Of a stretch of DNA of 64,000 nt, positions 34,651 to 43,851 are shown piece after piece. The notes below the pieces were generated by a model. That model was not told where the DNA came from. It searched no databases and saw only the letters and a program-made list of their open reading frames with translations. A program made the position numbers and the translations under genes. The stretch is taken from assembly GCF_000430725.1 (NCBI RefSeq), contig NZ_AUMO01000049.1, positions 45,659 through 109,658 on the forward strand. Reading direction: 5' to 3'. Every line of letters starts with the position of its first letter. Position 1 is the stretch's first letter. The DNA comes from Azohydromonas australica DSM 1124. GTDB taxonomy: Bacteria; Pseudomonadota; Gammaproteobacteria; Burkholderiales; Burkholderiaceae_C.

Positions 34651-36126
34651 TCAGCGCTGGCTGAAGCTGGCCCGGAAAGGTTTCTTGGGCACCACGACAT
34701 CCTTGATGTCGCAGAAGAACTCGAAGCTCCAGTCGCCGCCCTCGCGGCCCACGCCCGAGCGCTTGATGCCGCCGAAGGGCGCCGCCAGGTCGCGGATGCC
34801 GAAGCTGTTGATCCAGATGAAGCCGGTGCGCACCCGCTGCGCGACTTCCGTGGCATGGCCGGTCTCGCCGTAGCACACGCCTCCCAGCCCGTAATCGGTG
34901 CCGTTGGCCAGCTCGATGGCCTCGTCATCTCTGCCGAAGGTCTGCAGCGTGAGCACCGGCCCGAACACCTCGTTCTGCACGATCTCATCGTCCTGCCGCA
35001 GCTTGGTGACCATGGTCGGCTGCACGTACTGCGCGCCGAAGGGATGCCGGGCGCCGCCCCACAGCACCTCGGCGCCGCCGGCCACCGCACGCTCGATGAA
35101 GCCCATCACGCGCTCGACCTGGCGCGGGTGGATGATTGGGCCCACCTCGGTGGCTTCCTCGCGCGGGTCGCCGATGGTCAGGCGCTCCACGTAGCCGCGC
35201 ATCGCGGCGATGAATTGATCAGCCACCTTCTCGTGTACCAGGAAGCGCGTGCCCGCCAGGCACACCTGCCCGGCATTGCGGTACATCAGCGCGCCGGTGG
35301 CGGCGGCGTTGTCGATGTCCGCGTCCTCCAGCACGATGAAGGGGCTCTTGCCGCCCAGCTCCAGGCTGCAGGGCACGAGGTTGGCGCCGGCCGCCTGCGC
35401 GATCCACTTGGCGGTAGGCACGCTGCCGGTGAAGGACACGCGCGCGATGCGCGCATCGCTCACCAGCTTCGCGCCGGTATTGGCGCCCGTGCCCTGCACG
35501 ACGTTGAACACCCCCGGGGGTAGCCCCGCCGCGTGCGCGGCATCGGCCAGCAGCGAGCAGGTCAGCGGTGCCCACTCGGGCGGCTTGAGCACGCAGGTGT
35601 TGCCCGCGGCCAGCGCCGGGCCGAGCTTCCAGGTGGAGAGCATCAGCGGCGCGTTCCAGGGCGTGATGATCGCCACCACCCCGGCCGGGTCGTGGCGCAC
35701 GATGTGGTGCGCCTGCTCGGTGTCGATGGGCCGGTCCTGCAGCTCCAGCGCGTGCTGCGCGAACCAGGTGATGTTGAGCATGGCGCGCGGCACCACGCCA
35801 TGGCGCATGCGCGACAGCAGCACGCCCGCGTCGTTGCTCTCCAGCCGGCAGAAGTCGTCGGCCCGCTTGCCGATCTCCTCGGCGAAGCGGTCCAGGTAGG
35901 GCTTGCGCTCGGCCGCGGTGAGCGCCGACCAGGCCGGGAAGGCCTGCTGCGCGGCGCGGATGGCCGCATCCACGTGCGCCGCGGTGCCCTCGCTGATACG
36001 GCCCAGCGGGCGTTGGTCGATCGGGCTGAACAGATCGAAGCTCTCGGCGGAGGCCACGCGCCGGCCGCCGATGTAGTGGTCCGGCGAAACCGCGATGCCG
36101 GCGATGTCCAGGAGTGTCGTGCTCAT
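34651..36126 (-). CDS. hpaE: 5-carboxymethyl-2-hydroxymuconate-semialdehyde dehydrogenase
   Basis: 491 residues, ALDH family. Key sites: TPWNAPLMLSTWKLGPALAA, FTGSVPTAK, catalytic Glu in LELGGKSP and Cys in NAGQVCLAGTR. The HpaE subgroup is supported by VVQGTGANTGAKLVSD and by position next to hpaD. It oxidises the semialdehyde made by ring cleavage. Seven bp separate it from the Bug receptor gene upstream. Confidence 0.9.
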   Translation of the reverse strand: MSTTLLDIAGIAVSPDHYIGGRRVASAESFDLFSPIDQRPLGRISEGTAAHVDAAIRAAQQAFPAWSALTAAERKPYLDRFAEEIGKRADDFCRLESNDAGVLLSRMRHGVVPRAMLNITWFAQHALELQDRPIDTEQAHHIVRHDPAGVVAIITPWNAPLMLSTWKLGPALAAGNTCVLKPPEWAPLTCSLLADAAHAAGLPPGVFNVVQGTGANTGAKLVSDARIARVSFTGSVPTAKWIAQAAGANLVPCSLELGGKSPFIVLEDADIDNAAATGALMYRNAGQVCLAGTRFLVHEKVADQFIAAMRGYVERLTIGDPREEATEVGPIIHPRQVERVMGFIERAVAGGAEVLWGGARHPFGAQYVQPTMVTKLRQDDEIVQNEVFGPVLTLQTFGRDDEAIELANGTDYGLGGVCYGETGHATEVAQRVRTGFIWINSFGIRDLAAPFGGIKRSGVGREGGDWSFEFFCDIKDVVVPKKPFRASFSQR

Positions 36127-36133
36127 GAGGTCC

Positions 36134-37129
36134 TCAGGCGTCGGCGGTGAAGCCGATGGTCTTGATCAGCGGCGCCCAGCGCTCGGTGTCCTTCTTCAGC
36201 AGGGCCGCCAGCTCGGCGGGCGTCGAGCCCTTGGCTTCGAGCCCCATCTGCGCCAGCGCGGCCACCAGGTCCGGCGCACCCAGCGCCTTGCGCACGGCCA
36301 CCGAGAGCCGCTCGACGACGTCCTGCGGCGTCCTGGCCGGCACGAACACGCCGAACCACTCGTCGTACACGATGTCCTTGAAGCCCTGCTCGACGAAAGT
36401 CGGCGCGTTGGGCGCGAAGCGGCTGCGCGTGGGGCCGGAGGTGGCGAGCAGCCGGACCTTGCCGGCAGCCAGGTGCTGCATGAACTCGCCCACGGGACCG
36501 CAGGCAGCGGCGAGCTGGCCGCCGATCACGTCCATGATCGCGGGCTGCGAGCCGCGGTAGGGCACGTGCTTGAGATCCACGCCCGCGGCCCGGCCGAACA
36601 GCTCGCCCACGAAGTGCGGCACCGAGCCCGCGGCGGGGCTGCCGAAGTTGGCGTCCCTGCCGTTGGCCTTGCACCAGGCCGCGAAGTCCGAGAGGCTGCG
36701 CACCGATTCCGGCACCAGCGGGCCCACGGCGAAGCCGAAGTCCAGCCGCACGATCTGCGAGACCGGCGCGAAGTCGGTCATCGGGGCATAAGGCAGCTTC
36801 TTGTAGGTGTGCGGGTAGATGCCCAGCATGGACATGGGCGACACCGCCAGGGTCAGCCCGTCCGCCGGTGCCACCTTGAGCGCCGACAGCGCGATCTGCC
36901 CGCCCGCGCCGGTGCGGTTCTCCACCACCACGGCCTTGGCCGCCACGTCCCGCAGCTTCTCGGCCAGGCGTCGGGCGGTCACGTCGATGGTGCCGCCGGC
37001 CGCGAAACCGGCGAACAGCCGGGCCGTGTCGGGCAGCGGCTGCGCACGGGCGGCCGTGGCCAGCAGGGACAGGCCGCCACCCGCAGCGACTGCGGTGGCA
37101 CCCAGGAATTGACGTCGTTGCATGCTCAT
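36134..37129 (-). CDS. Bug/TctC-family periplasmic solute receptor
   Basis: 331 residues. The start MSMQRRQFLGATAVAAGGG carries a twin-arginine-like RRQFLG motif and a cleavable signal ending ARAQ. The mature protein shows the Bug pattern (PDTARLFAGFAAGGTIDVTARRLAEKL; PYRGSQPAIMDVIGGQL). These receptors bind carboxylates, often aromatic acids. No TctA/TctB membrane genes are near, common for Bug proteins, which may share transporters or serve in sensing. ATGA overlap with the FAD oxidase gene. Confidence 0.93.
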   Translation of the reverse strand: MSMQRRQFLGATAVAAGGGLSLLATAARAQPLPDTARLFAGFAAGGTIDVTARRLAEKLRDVAAKAVVVENRTGAGGQIALSALKVAPADGLTLAVSPMSMLGIYPHTYKKLPYAPMTDFAPVSQIVRLDFGFAVGPLVPESVRSLSDFAAWCKANGRDANFGSPAAGSVPHFVGELFGRAAGVDLKHVPYRGSQPAIMDVIGGQLAAACGPVGEFMQHLAAGKVRLLATSGPTRSRFAPNAPTFVEQGFKDIVYDEWFGVFVPARTPQDVVERLSVAVRKALGAPDLVAALAQMGLEAKGSTPAELAALLKKDTERWAPLIKTIGFTADA

Positions 37130-38571
37130 CGCATGGTCTCCAGGTCTTGGTTGTCTTGGGCAGGCAAAAGCTTGCCGGGGTTCATGAGGTTCAAGGGATC
37201 GAGCGCGGCCTTGATGGCGCGCATGAGCTTCATTTCGACGGCGGACTTGTAGCGGGCCGCCTCGTCGCGCCGCAGCACGCCGAGGCCGTGCTCGGCCGAG
37301 ATCGAGCCGCCCGCGGCCACCACCGCGTCGTGCACCAGGCGGTTGACGCTTCCCTCCAGCGCCACGAACGCGGCTTCGTGCACCTTGCCCAGCCGGTCCT
37401 CGGCGGGCGAGAGGTTGAAGTGCAGGTTGCCGTCGCCCAGGTGCCCGAACACCACCAGCCGCACGCCGTCAAAGCGGGCTTCGATCTCGCGGCTGGTCGC
37501 TTCGACGAACCCGGCGATGCGCGAGATCGGCAGCGCGATGTCGTGCTTGATGGTCTTGCCTTCGGCACCCTGCGACTCGGAGATGTCCTCGCGCAGCGCC
37601 CACAGCGCGCGCAGCTGCGCCAGGCTGGACGACAGCGCCGCGTCCGTGGCCAGCTCCTGTTCCAGCGCAACTTCCAGCAGCGACTCCAGCCCGGCGGCCG
37701 CCTGCGCCTCGCTCACCGGGTCGCTGACCTCGATGAGCACGTACCACGGCGAGCGCTCGCCCAGCGGCAGCCGTGCCGCGTCCACGTGCTTCTCCACCAG
37801 CGTGATGCAGGCGTCGCTCATCAGCTCGAAGGCCGTGAGCGTGGAGGCCAGATGCGACTGCGCCAGCTGCAGCAGCTGCACGGCCACCGCCGGCGACGGC
37901 ACTGCGACGAAGGCCACCGCCTGGCCAGCGGGGCGAGGGAAGAGTTTCAGCGTCGCGGCCGTGATGATGCCCAGCGTGCCCTCGCTGCCGATGAAGAGGT
38001 CGCGCAGGTCGTAGCCGGTGTTGTCCTTGCGCAGCGCGCGCAGGCCGTTCCAGATCTCGCCTTCCGGCGTCACCACTTCCAGGCCGAGACACAGCTCGCG
38101 CGCGTTGCCCCAGCGCAGCACCTGCACGCCGCCGGCGTTGCTCGCGAGGTTGCCGCCGATGGTGCAGGTGCCCTGCGCCGCCAGGCTCAACGGAAAGAGC
38201 CGCCCGGCCTGTTCCGCCGCTTCCTGCACCTGCCGCAGCGTCACGCCGGCCTCGACCTCCAGCGTGTTGTTGAGCGCGTCCACCGCACGCACGCGGGTGA
38301 GCCGCGTGAGCGACAGCACCAGCGCCGCGCCGGAGGCATCGGGCGTGGAGCCGCCCGACAGCCCCGTGTTGCCGCCTTGCGGCACCACCGGCACGCGATG
38401 CTGGTGGCACCAGCGCAGCACGGCGGCCACGTCCTGCGTGGTGTCGGGCTGGGCCACGGCCAGGGCGCGGCCGGTCCACTTGCCGCGCCAGTCGGTGAGG
38501 AAGGGCGCCATGTCGGCGGCCTCGGTGTGCAGCCGGCCGCTGAAGGCGGTGCGCAGCGTCGAGAGGTTCAT
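37126..38571 (-). CDS. FAD-linked D-2-hydroxyacid dehydrogenase (GlcD/D2HGDH-like)
   Basis: 481 residues. PCMH-type FAD-binding domain (about 30-215) with VPVVPQGGNTGLSGGS and SEGTLGIITAATLKLFPRP, then the FAD-oxidase C-terminal domain ending in HLGDGNLHFN, EHGLGVLRR and DPLNLMNPGK. These enzymes oxidise D-2-hydroxyacids and many hand electrons to ETF; etfBA are encoded at the end of this operon. The ATG at 38571 has GGGAG upstream; an ATG at 38586 overlapping the hpaI stop is possible. Its place in a homoprotocatechuate operon is unusual. Confidence 0.88.
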   Translation of the reverse strand: MNLSTLRTAFSGRLHTEAADMAPFLTDWRGKWTGRALAVAQPDTTQDVAAVLRWCHQHRVPVVPQGGNTGLSGGSTPDASGAALVLSLTRLTRVRAVDALNNTLEVEAGVTLRQVQEAAEQAGRLFPLSLAAQGTCTIGGNLASNAGGVQVLRWGNARELCLGLEVVTPEGEIWNGLRALRKDNTGYDLRDLFIGSEGTLGIITAATLKLFPRPAGQAVAFVAVPSPAVAVQLLQLAQSHLASTLTAFELMSDACITLVEKHVDAARLPLGERSPWYVLIEVSDPVSEAQAAAGLESLLEVALEQELATDAALSSSLAQLRALWALREDISESQGAEGKTIKHDIALPISRIAGFVEATSREIEARFDGVRLVVFGHLGDGNLHFNLSPAEDRLGKVHEAAFVALEGSVNRLVHDAVVAAGGSISAEHGLGVLRRDEAARYKSAVEMKLMRAIKAALDPLNLMNPGKLLPAQDNQDLETMR

Positions 38572-38585
38572 GGCAGTCGCTCCCA

Positions 38586-39386
38586 TCAGTAGCCGCCGCC
38601 GGAGGCAGTGCTCACCGGTGCCGGCTTGAAGCGCGTTGCCAGGTCGCGCGTGGCGCGCGCCAGCAGCGTGGTGTCCACGCCCACGGCGACAAAGCGGGCG
38701 CCGAGATGGATGCAGTGGCGGGCGAACGCTTCGTCGGTGGCCAGGATGCCGGGCGCCTTGCCGGTGGCCACGATGCGGCCGATGGCCTGGTCGATCGCCG
38801 CGCGCACCTCGGGGTGGCCGGGCTGTCCCAGGTAGCCCATGGAGGCGGACAGGTCCGCCGGCCCGATGAACACGCCGTCCACGCCCTCCACCGCCGCGAT
38901 CTCGTCGAGGCGCTGCAGCGCCTCGACGGTTTCCACCTGCACCAGCAGGCAGGCGCGCTCGTTGGCCTCCTGCAGGTACTGCGGGTACGCGCTCCAGCGC
39001 GAGGAGCGGGCCAGCCCGCTGCCCACGCCGCGCACGCCGGCGGGCGGGTAGCGCATGGCGCGAACCAGCGCGCGAGCCTGGCTGGCGCTCTCTACCATCG
39101 GCACCAGCAGCGTCGTCGCGCCGATCTCCATGACCTGCTTGATCAGCGCGGTGTCGCCCTGCGGAACGCGCACCACCGGGTGCGACGGGTACGGCGCCAC
39201 GGCCTGCAGCGCGGCGAGCGTGGAGCGCAGGTCGTTGGGGCCGTGCTCGCCGTCGATGAGCAGCCAGTCGAAGCCGGCGGTCGCGCACAGCTCGGCCGCA
39301 TACGGATCGGCCAGGCCCAGCCACAGGCCGACCTGTGCGCCGGGTTGGGCGATGGCCCGCTTGAACAGGTTGTCCGGCGTGCGCAT
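38586..39386 (-). CDS. hpaI: HpcH/HpaI-family class II aldolase
   Basis: 266 residues, TIM-barrel pyruvate aldolase. The catalytic and metal-binding segments are visible: [35 protein letters not shown] and [10 protein letters not shown]. HpaI splits 4-hydroxy-2-oxoheptane-1,7-dioate to pyruvate and succinate semialdehyde. Its start shares a base with the stop of hpaH (TGATG), so the two are coupled. Confidence 0.93.
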   Translation of the reverse strand: MRTPDNLFKRAIAQPGAQVGLWLGLADPYAAELCATAGFDWLLIDGEHGPNDLRSTLAALQAVAPYPSHPVVRVPQGDTALIKQVMEIGATTLLVPMVESASQARALVRAMRYPPAGVRGVGSGLARSSRWSAYPQYLQEANERACLLVQVETVEALQRLDEIAAVEGVDGVFIGPADLSASMGYLGQPGHPEVRAAIDQAIGRIVATGKAPGILATDEAFARHCIHLGARFVAVGVDTTLLARATRDLATRFKPAPVSTASGGGY

Positions 39387-40189
39387 CAGACGAACCTCAC
39401 CGAGATCGAGCCCAGCGGGCCGTAGTCGGCATGGAAGGCGTCGCCGGCGGCGCAGGGCACCGGCCGCGTGAAGGAGCCGCCCAGCACGATCTCGCCGGCG
39501 GCCAGCCCCTCGTCGTAGGCACCGAGCTTGTTGGCCAGCCAGGCCACGCCGTTGGCCGGATGGTTGAGCACGGCGGCGCCCAGGCCGGACTCCTCGATGA
39601 CGCCGTTCTTGTAGAGCAGCGCGCCGGCCCAGCGCCAGTCCACCGCGTCGGGCTTCATGGGACGGCCCCCCAGCACGATGGCGGCATTGGCGGCGTTGTC
39701 CGCGATGGTGTCGAGCACCTTGCGCGGCGCCTTGGTCTCGCGGTCGAACTGATCGATGCGCGCGTCGATCAGCTCCAGCGCCGGCACGACGTAGTCGGTG
39801 GCGTTGAGCACGTCGAACAGCGTCACGCCCGGCCCCTTCAGGGGCTTGGCCAGGATGAATGCGAACTCAACCTCGAAGCGCGGCACGATGAAGCGCGCGG
39901 CTTCCACCTCGCTGCCGTCGCGCAGCAGCATGTCGTCGAGCAGCGTGCCGTAGTCGGGCTCGGCGATCTGCGAGGCCAGCTGCATCGCGCGCGAGGTCAG
40001 ACCGATCTTGTGGCCGATGACGCGGCGCCCTTGCGCATGCTTGAGCTTCATCCAGGCACGCTGGATGGCGTAGCTGTCCTCGATCGTCATGCCGGGATGG
40101 CGCTTCGAGAACTGCTCGACCTGCTGGCGGGTGCGCTCGGACTGGTGCAGCTCCTGCGCCAGCGCAGCGTGAACGGACGAGTCAAGCAT
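39386..40189 (-). CDS. hpaH: 2-oxo-hepta-3-ene-1,7-dioate hydratase
   Basis: 267 residues, exactly the usual HpaH length. Typical MhpD/HpaH segments: [30 protein letters not shown] and [18 protein letters not shown]. It adds water to the product of HpaG to give the aldolase substrate. It is the first gene of the eleven-gene operon (40189 to 28662) and diverges from a LysR gene, 131 bp away. The open frame to 40246 has no better start. Confidence 0.93.
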   Translation of the reverse strand: MLDSSVHAALAQELHQSERTRQQVEQFSKRHPGMTIEDSYAIQRAWMKLKHAQGRRVIGHKIGLTSRAMQLASQIAEPDYGTLLDDMLLRDGSEVEAARFIVPRFEVEFAFILAKPLKGPGVTLFDVLNATDYVVPALELIDARIDQFDRETKAPRKVLDTIADNAANAAIVLGGRPMKPDAVDWRWAGALLYKNGVIEESGLGAAVLNHPANGVAWLANKLGAYDEGLAAGEIVLGGSFTRPVPCAAGDAFHADYGPLGSISVRFV

Positions 40190-40294
40190 GGGTTTTCGTC
40201 TCCATGCAGGCCACGGCGGCCTGCCCTGTGTGTTGATGCAGCGCAAGTGTCCCGGCCGGCATTAGCAACAACAAGCAATCTATTTCGTACAGTC

Positions 40295-40311
40295 ATCAAG
40301 CACCGCTTGAT
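40295..40311. promoter_or_regulatory. Inverted repeat, candidate LysR operator
   Basis: ATCAAG-CACCG-CTTGAT is a perfect 6-bp dyad in the 131-bp gap between hpaH and the divergent LysR gene, ending 9 bp before the LysR start. A LysR-type regulator would be expected to bind here for autoregulation and activation of the operon. The link is by position only. Confidence 0.45.
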
Positions 40312-40320
40312 AATCCAGCC

Positions 40321-41256
40321 ATGGCCCTGACCCGATTCACCCTGCGCCAGCTGGAGGCGTTCGCTGCGGTGGCCGAGCTGCACAGCTTCAGGAGCGCCGC
40401 CGAGCGCATGGCGCTCACGACCCAGGCCGTGAGCCAGCTCGTGGCCGAGCTCGAAGCCGTGCTGGGCTTCCGCCTCTTCGACCGCACCACCCGCCGCGTC
40501 GCGCTCACCAGCGCCGGGCGCGACTTCCTGGGCTCCGTGCAGACGGTGCTGCGCCACGTGCACGACGCCGAGACGGCCGCCGACGACGTGCGCCAGCGCG
40601 CGGCCGGCCTGGTGCGCGTGGGCGCGCCGATGGTCCTGGCGAGCACCGCCCTGCCGGCCGCGATACGCGCCTATGCGGCGCAGCGGCCCAAGGTGGTGGT
40701 GCGCATCCGCGACCTGCCGGTGGACCACCTGATCGACAGCGTGGCGTCGGGCGACGTGGACTTCGCGGTGGGTCCGGACCGGACCGGCGGGCCTCAAGTC
40801 AGCAGCCTGGCGCTGTTCGACAGCCCGTGGGTGTTGTGGTGCTCGGCCGAGCACGCGCTGGCGGAACAGAAACGCGTGCGCTGGGCCGACCTGCGCGACC
40901 ACGCCCTCGTGGCCGCGGGCCGCGACCACGAGCTGAGCGTGTCGCAGATGCGCGTAAGCGCGCCGGAAGACTCCCGCATCACGCCGGTGGACGTGGTGGA
41001 CAACATTTCCACGGCGCTCGGCATTGCCGCGCAAGGCTTGGCCGCGACGCTGGCCCCGGCCTACGTCGGCGTGATGGCCAGCACGCTGGGGCTGGTGATG
41101 AAGCGGGTGGTCGAACCGGAGACCGTGCGCAAGGTGTGCCTGTACCGGCCGCAGGCGCGCACGCTGTCGCCCGCGGCCGAAGGCTTTGCCGAGTACCTGG
41201 CGGATTGGCTGCGCCAGTGGAGCAAAGGCGGCGTGACGGCGCACGCTGCGGCTTGA
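40321..41256 (+). CDS. LysR-family regulator of the hpa-like operon
   Basis: 311 residues. Helix-turn-helix at about 8-65 (TLRQLEAFAAVAELHSFRSAAERMALTTQAVSQ in order, then LVAELEAVLGFRLFDRTTRRVALT). The effector domain follows to about 300. Divergent from hpaH with a dyad in the gap, it is the natural regulator of the eleven-gene catabolic operon. E. coli uses a MarR repressor (HpaR) for the equivalent genes, so control here is organised differently. Confidence 0.88.
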   Translation: MALTRFTLRQLEAFAAVAELHSFRSAAERMALTTQAVSQLVAELEAVLGFRLFDRTTRRVALTSAGRDFLGSVQTVLRHVHDAETAADDVRQRAAGLVRVGAPMVLASTALPAAIRAYAAQRPKVVVRIRDLPVDHLIDSVASGDVDFAVGPDRTGGPQVSSLALFDSPWVLWCSAEHALAEQKRVRWADLRDHALVAAGRDHELSVSQMRVSAPEDSRITPVDVVDNISTALGIAAQGLAATLAPAYVGVMASTLGLVMKRVVEPETVRKVCLYRPQARTLSPAAEGFAEYLADWLRQWSKGGVTAHAAA

Positions 41257-41344
41257 CGATGGAGGCCTGCACCCAGCCACTGCCCGGGCCGAAGAAGGCC
41301 GAAGCGTCTATGCAGTACCAATGTTTGATGCCGATTCAAGGAAT

Positions 41345-41434
41345 CCCGTCACACCCGCGAAGGCGCGTGTCCACGAACTCCGGGCGGCATCCCGCTTAGC
41401 GTGGATACCCGCCTGCGCGGGCATGACGGGATGA
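41345..41434. repeat. REP-like palindromes, degenerate inverted pair
   Basis: In the 210-bp gap between the convergent LysR and outer-membrane genes lie two degenerate copies of the REP element seen at 3289 and 50043: CCCGTCACACCCGCGAAGGC at 41345 onward and GATACCCGCCTGCGCGGGCA at 41404 onward. They may also act as transcription ends for both genes. Confidence 0.6.
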
Positions 41435-41466
41435 CTTCACTGGCAGTCGTGAACTGAACGCTTCAG

Positions 41467-42366
41467 TCAGAACGCCGCTACCAGCGACGCCCGCAGCAGC
41501 GAGCCCTTGGGCTCGGCCGCCGTGCCAGCCTCGACCCGGTACTCCTTGTAAGCCGCCCCCTTGAGCAGCAGCCCCGGGCGAACCGCGTAGACCAGCTCCG
41601 CACCGACGGCGTGGCGGCCGGCCTTGTGCGTGCTCGCACCCGGGCCGCTGTCCTCGCCGAGCTGCCACTGGTCGTAGCCGACGATGCCCGCCTGCCAGCC
41701 ACCGAACTGCTTGCCCACGCCCCATTCCAGCGTGAGCTGGTTGCCCGGGCGCAGGCCCGCGTCGGTGCGGCTGTTGCGCTCGAAACGGTTGAGCGCCGAG
41801 GCGGAGATCGTCTTGGCCTCGTCCAGGTAGACCGTCACGCCGCCGGTGAGCATCGTGGAGCGGTAGCCCTTGCCCGGCGAGGCCGGGTGGTCGTGGTTGC
41901 CGGTGTCCAGCCACACGCCCGCCGCCGCTACGGCATCCCAGCGTGGGCCGTGCCAGCCCAGCACCAGCGGGCCGACGTAGACGTCGCCCACGCCGGAGCG
42001 GCGGTCCGACACCCCGGCCGCGCCGATGTCCAGCGAGGTCCGCGTCACGGGGATGATGGTCTCGAAGCCGTAATCCGCCCCCAGCAGCTTGGCCGAGGTG
42101 ATCCTGACAAAGCGGTTGGCCAGCGCGGTGACCTTGCCGCTGTTGCTGCCAGGCAGCTTCGAGTCCGTGCCCGGGGCGCGGAAGTTGTCGATGTCGTAGC
42201 GGACCGCGTAGCCCAGGTAGTAGTTGCCGGGCGGCGGCACGCTGGAGCCCTGCAGCCCTTCGACGCCGGCCACGTAATGGCCGCCGGCATGGGCCGCGCC
42301 CTGCGCAAGCAGCGCGCACAGGCCTGCCGCGGCCAGCGCCGCGTGGTGTTTCTTCAGCATGTTCAT
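41467..42366 (-). CDS. Outer-membrane SphA/MetA-type aromatic uptake protein
   Basis: 299 residues with a signal peptide (MNMLKKHHAALAAAGLCALLAQGAAHA-GG). The mature part alternates polar and hydrophobic residues as in a beta barrel and ends in VAAF, a terminal Phe typical of outer-membrane proteins. It fits the phenol/meta-pathway outer membrane family (PF13557). Such channels accompany aromatic and terpene degradation operons and probably admit the hydrophobic substrate. It is the last gene of the pch-type operon, 8 bp after the aldehyde dehydrogenase. Confidence 0.8.
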   Translation of the reverse strand: MNMLKKHHAALAAAGLCALLAQGAAHAGGHYVAGVEGLQGSSVPPPGNYYLGYAVRYDIDNFRAPGTDSKLPGSNSGKVTALANRFVRITSAKLLGADYGFETIIPVTRTSLDIGAAGVSDRRSGVGDVYVGPLVLGWHGPRWDAVAAAGVWLDTGNHDHPASPGKGYRSTMLTGGVTVYLDEAKTISASALNRFERNSRTDAGLRPGNQLTLEWGVGKQFGGWQAGIVGYDQWQLGEDSGPGASTHKAGRHAVGAELVYAVRPGLLLKGAAYKEYRVEAGTAAEPKGSLLRASLVAAF

Positions 42367-42374
42367 GGCTGGTC

Positions 42375-43826
42375 TCAGAACGGGTAGTGGCGCTCGGTGG
42401 TCTGCACGGTGATCCAGCGCAGGTCCGTGAAGGCCTCGATGCCGGCACGGCCGCCGAAGTGGCCGTAGCCCGACTCCTTGACGCCGCCAAAGGGCATCTG
42501 CGCCTCGTCGTGCACCGTGGGCGCGTTGATGTGGCAGATACCGGACTGGATGCGCCGGGCCACGTTCCAGGCCTGGGCGACGTCGCGGCTGAACACCGCG
42601 GCCGACAGCCCGAAGGGGTTGTCGTTGGCGCAGGCGATGGCGGCCTCGGTGCCCTCCACGCGCACGATGCCCTTGACCGGCCCGAAGCTCTCCTCGTGGT
42701 AGATCGCCATCTCGGCCGTCACGTGGTCCAGCAGCGTCGCGGGCATGAGCGTGGTCTCGGCCTTGCCGCCGCACAGCAGCTTCGCGCCCTTGGCCAGCGC
42801 GTCGTCGATGAGCGCGTTGCAGCGCTCGACGGTGCCCCTGTCCACCACCGAGCCCAGCACCACCGGGCCCTGGCGTGGGTCGCCCAGCGGCAGGCTCTGC
42901 GCCTTGGCTTTCAGCTTCTCGACGAAGGCGTCGGCAATGGCGGCGTCCACGATGATGCGCTCGGTGGACATGCAGATCTGGCCCGAGTTGGCGAAGGCGC
43001 CGAAGGCGGCGCCATTGACGGCAGCGTCCAGGTCGGCGTCGGCCAGCACCAGCAGCGGCGCCTTGCCGCCCAGCTCCAGCACGGCGGGCTTGAGGTGCTT
43101 CGCGCACAAGGCCGCAATGATCTTGCCTACGCGCGTGGAGCCGGTGAAGTTCACGCGGCGCACAGCCGGGTGCGCCACCATCGCTTCCACCACGGCGCCG
43201 GCGTCGGCCGGGGCGTTGGTGACGAAGTTCACCACGCCCGGCGGCAGCCCGGCCTCCTGCAGCGCCTCGATGATCAGGCCATGCGTGGCCGGCGACAGCT
43301 CCGAGCCCTTGAGCACCACGGTGTTGCCGCAGGCCAGCGGCGTGGCGATGGCACGCACGCCGAGGATCACCGGCGCGTTCCAGGGCGCGATGCCCAGCAC
43401 CACGCCGGCGGGCTGGCGCACCGCCATGGCCAGGCTGCCCGGCACGTTGGAGGGGATCACTTCGCCGCTGATCTGCGTGGTCAGCGACGCGGCCTCCTGC
43501 AGCATGCCGGCGGCCACGTGCACGTTGAAGCCCGACCACAGCGCCGATCCGCCCGTTTCGGACGCAACGGCCTGAGCGAAGGCGTCGGCCTTGGATTCGA
43601 GAGCGGCAGCGGCCTTGAGCAGCAGCCCGCGGCGCTCGCCCGGGCCCATCCCGGACCAGGCCGGGAAGGCCTTCTGCGCGGCCTCGACCGCGCGCACCGC
43701 GTCGGCCGGCGTGGCGGCCGGGGCGCGGGTGGCGACCTCGTTGTCCAGCGGATTGCGGCGCTCGAAGGTCGCGCCGCCGGTGGCGGCCACGCGCTCGCCG
43801 CCGATGAGCATGGAAATGGTGTTCAT
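42375..43826 (-). CDS. vdh: Vanillin / 4-hydroxybenzaldehyde-type aldehyde dehydrogenase
   Basis: 483 residues, ALDH family. Catalytic Glu in LELGGKAP and Cys in NSGQICMSTER. The C-terminal stretch HINAPTVHDEAQMPFGG and the ending RWITVQTTERHYPF are characteristic of vanillin, salicylaldehyde and benzaldehyde dehydrogenases. It would oxidise the aromatic aldehyde formed by the PchCF-type hydroxylase encoded just upstream. The exact aldehyde (4-hydroxybenzaldehyde, vanillin) is not resolved by sequence. Confidence 0.85.
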   Translation of the reverse strand: MNTISMLIGGERVAATGGATFERRNPLDNEVATRAPAATPADAVRAVEAAQKAFPAWSGMGPGERRGLLLKAAAALESKADAFAQAVASETGGSALWSGFNVHVAAGMLQEAASLTTQISGEVIPSNVPGSLAMAVRQPAGVVLGIAPWNAPVILGVRAIATPLACGNTVVLKGSELSPATHGLIIEALQEAGLPPGVVNFVTNAPADAGAVVEAMVAHPAVRRVNFTGSTRVGKIIAALCAKHLKPAVLELGGKAPLLVLADADLDAAVNGAAFGAFANSGQICMSTERIIVDAAIADAFVEKLKAKAQSLPLGDPRQGPVVLGSVVDRGTVERCNALIDDALAKGAKLLCGGKAETTLMPATLLDHVTAEMAIYHEESFGPVKGIVRVEGTEAAIACANDNPFGLSAAVFSRDVAQAWNVARRIQSGICHINAPTVHDEAQMPFGGVKESGYGHFGGRAGIEAFTDLRWITVQTTERHYPF

Positions 43827-43851
43827 GGGTGTCTCCCTCTCGGTGGCGGCG

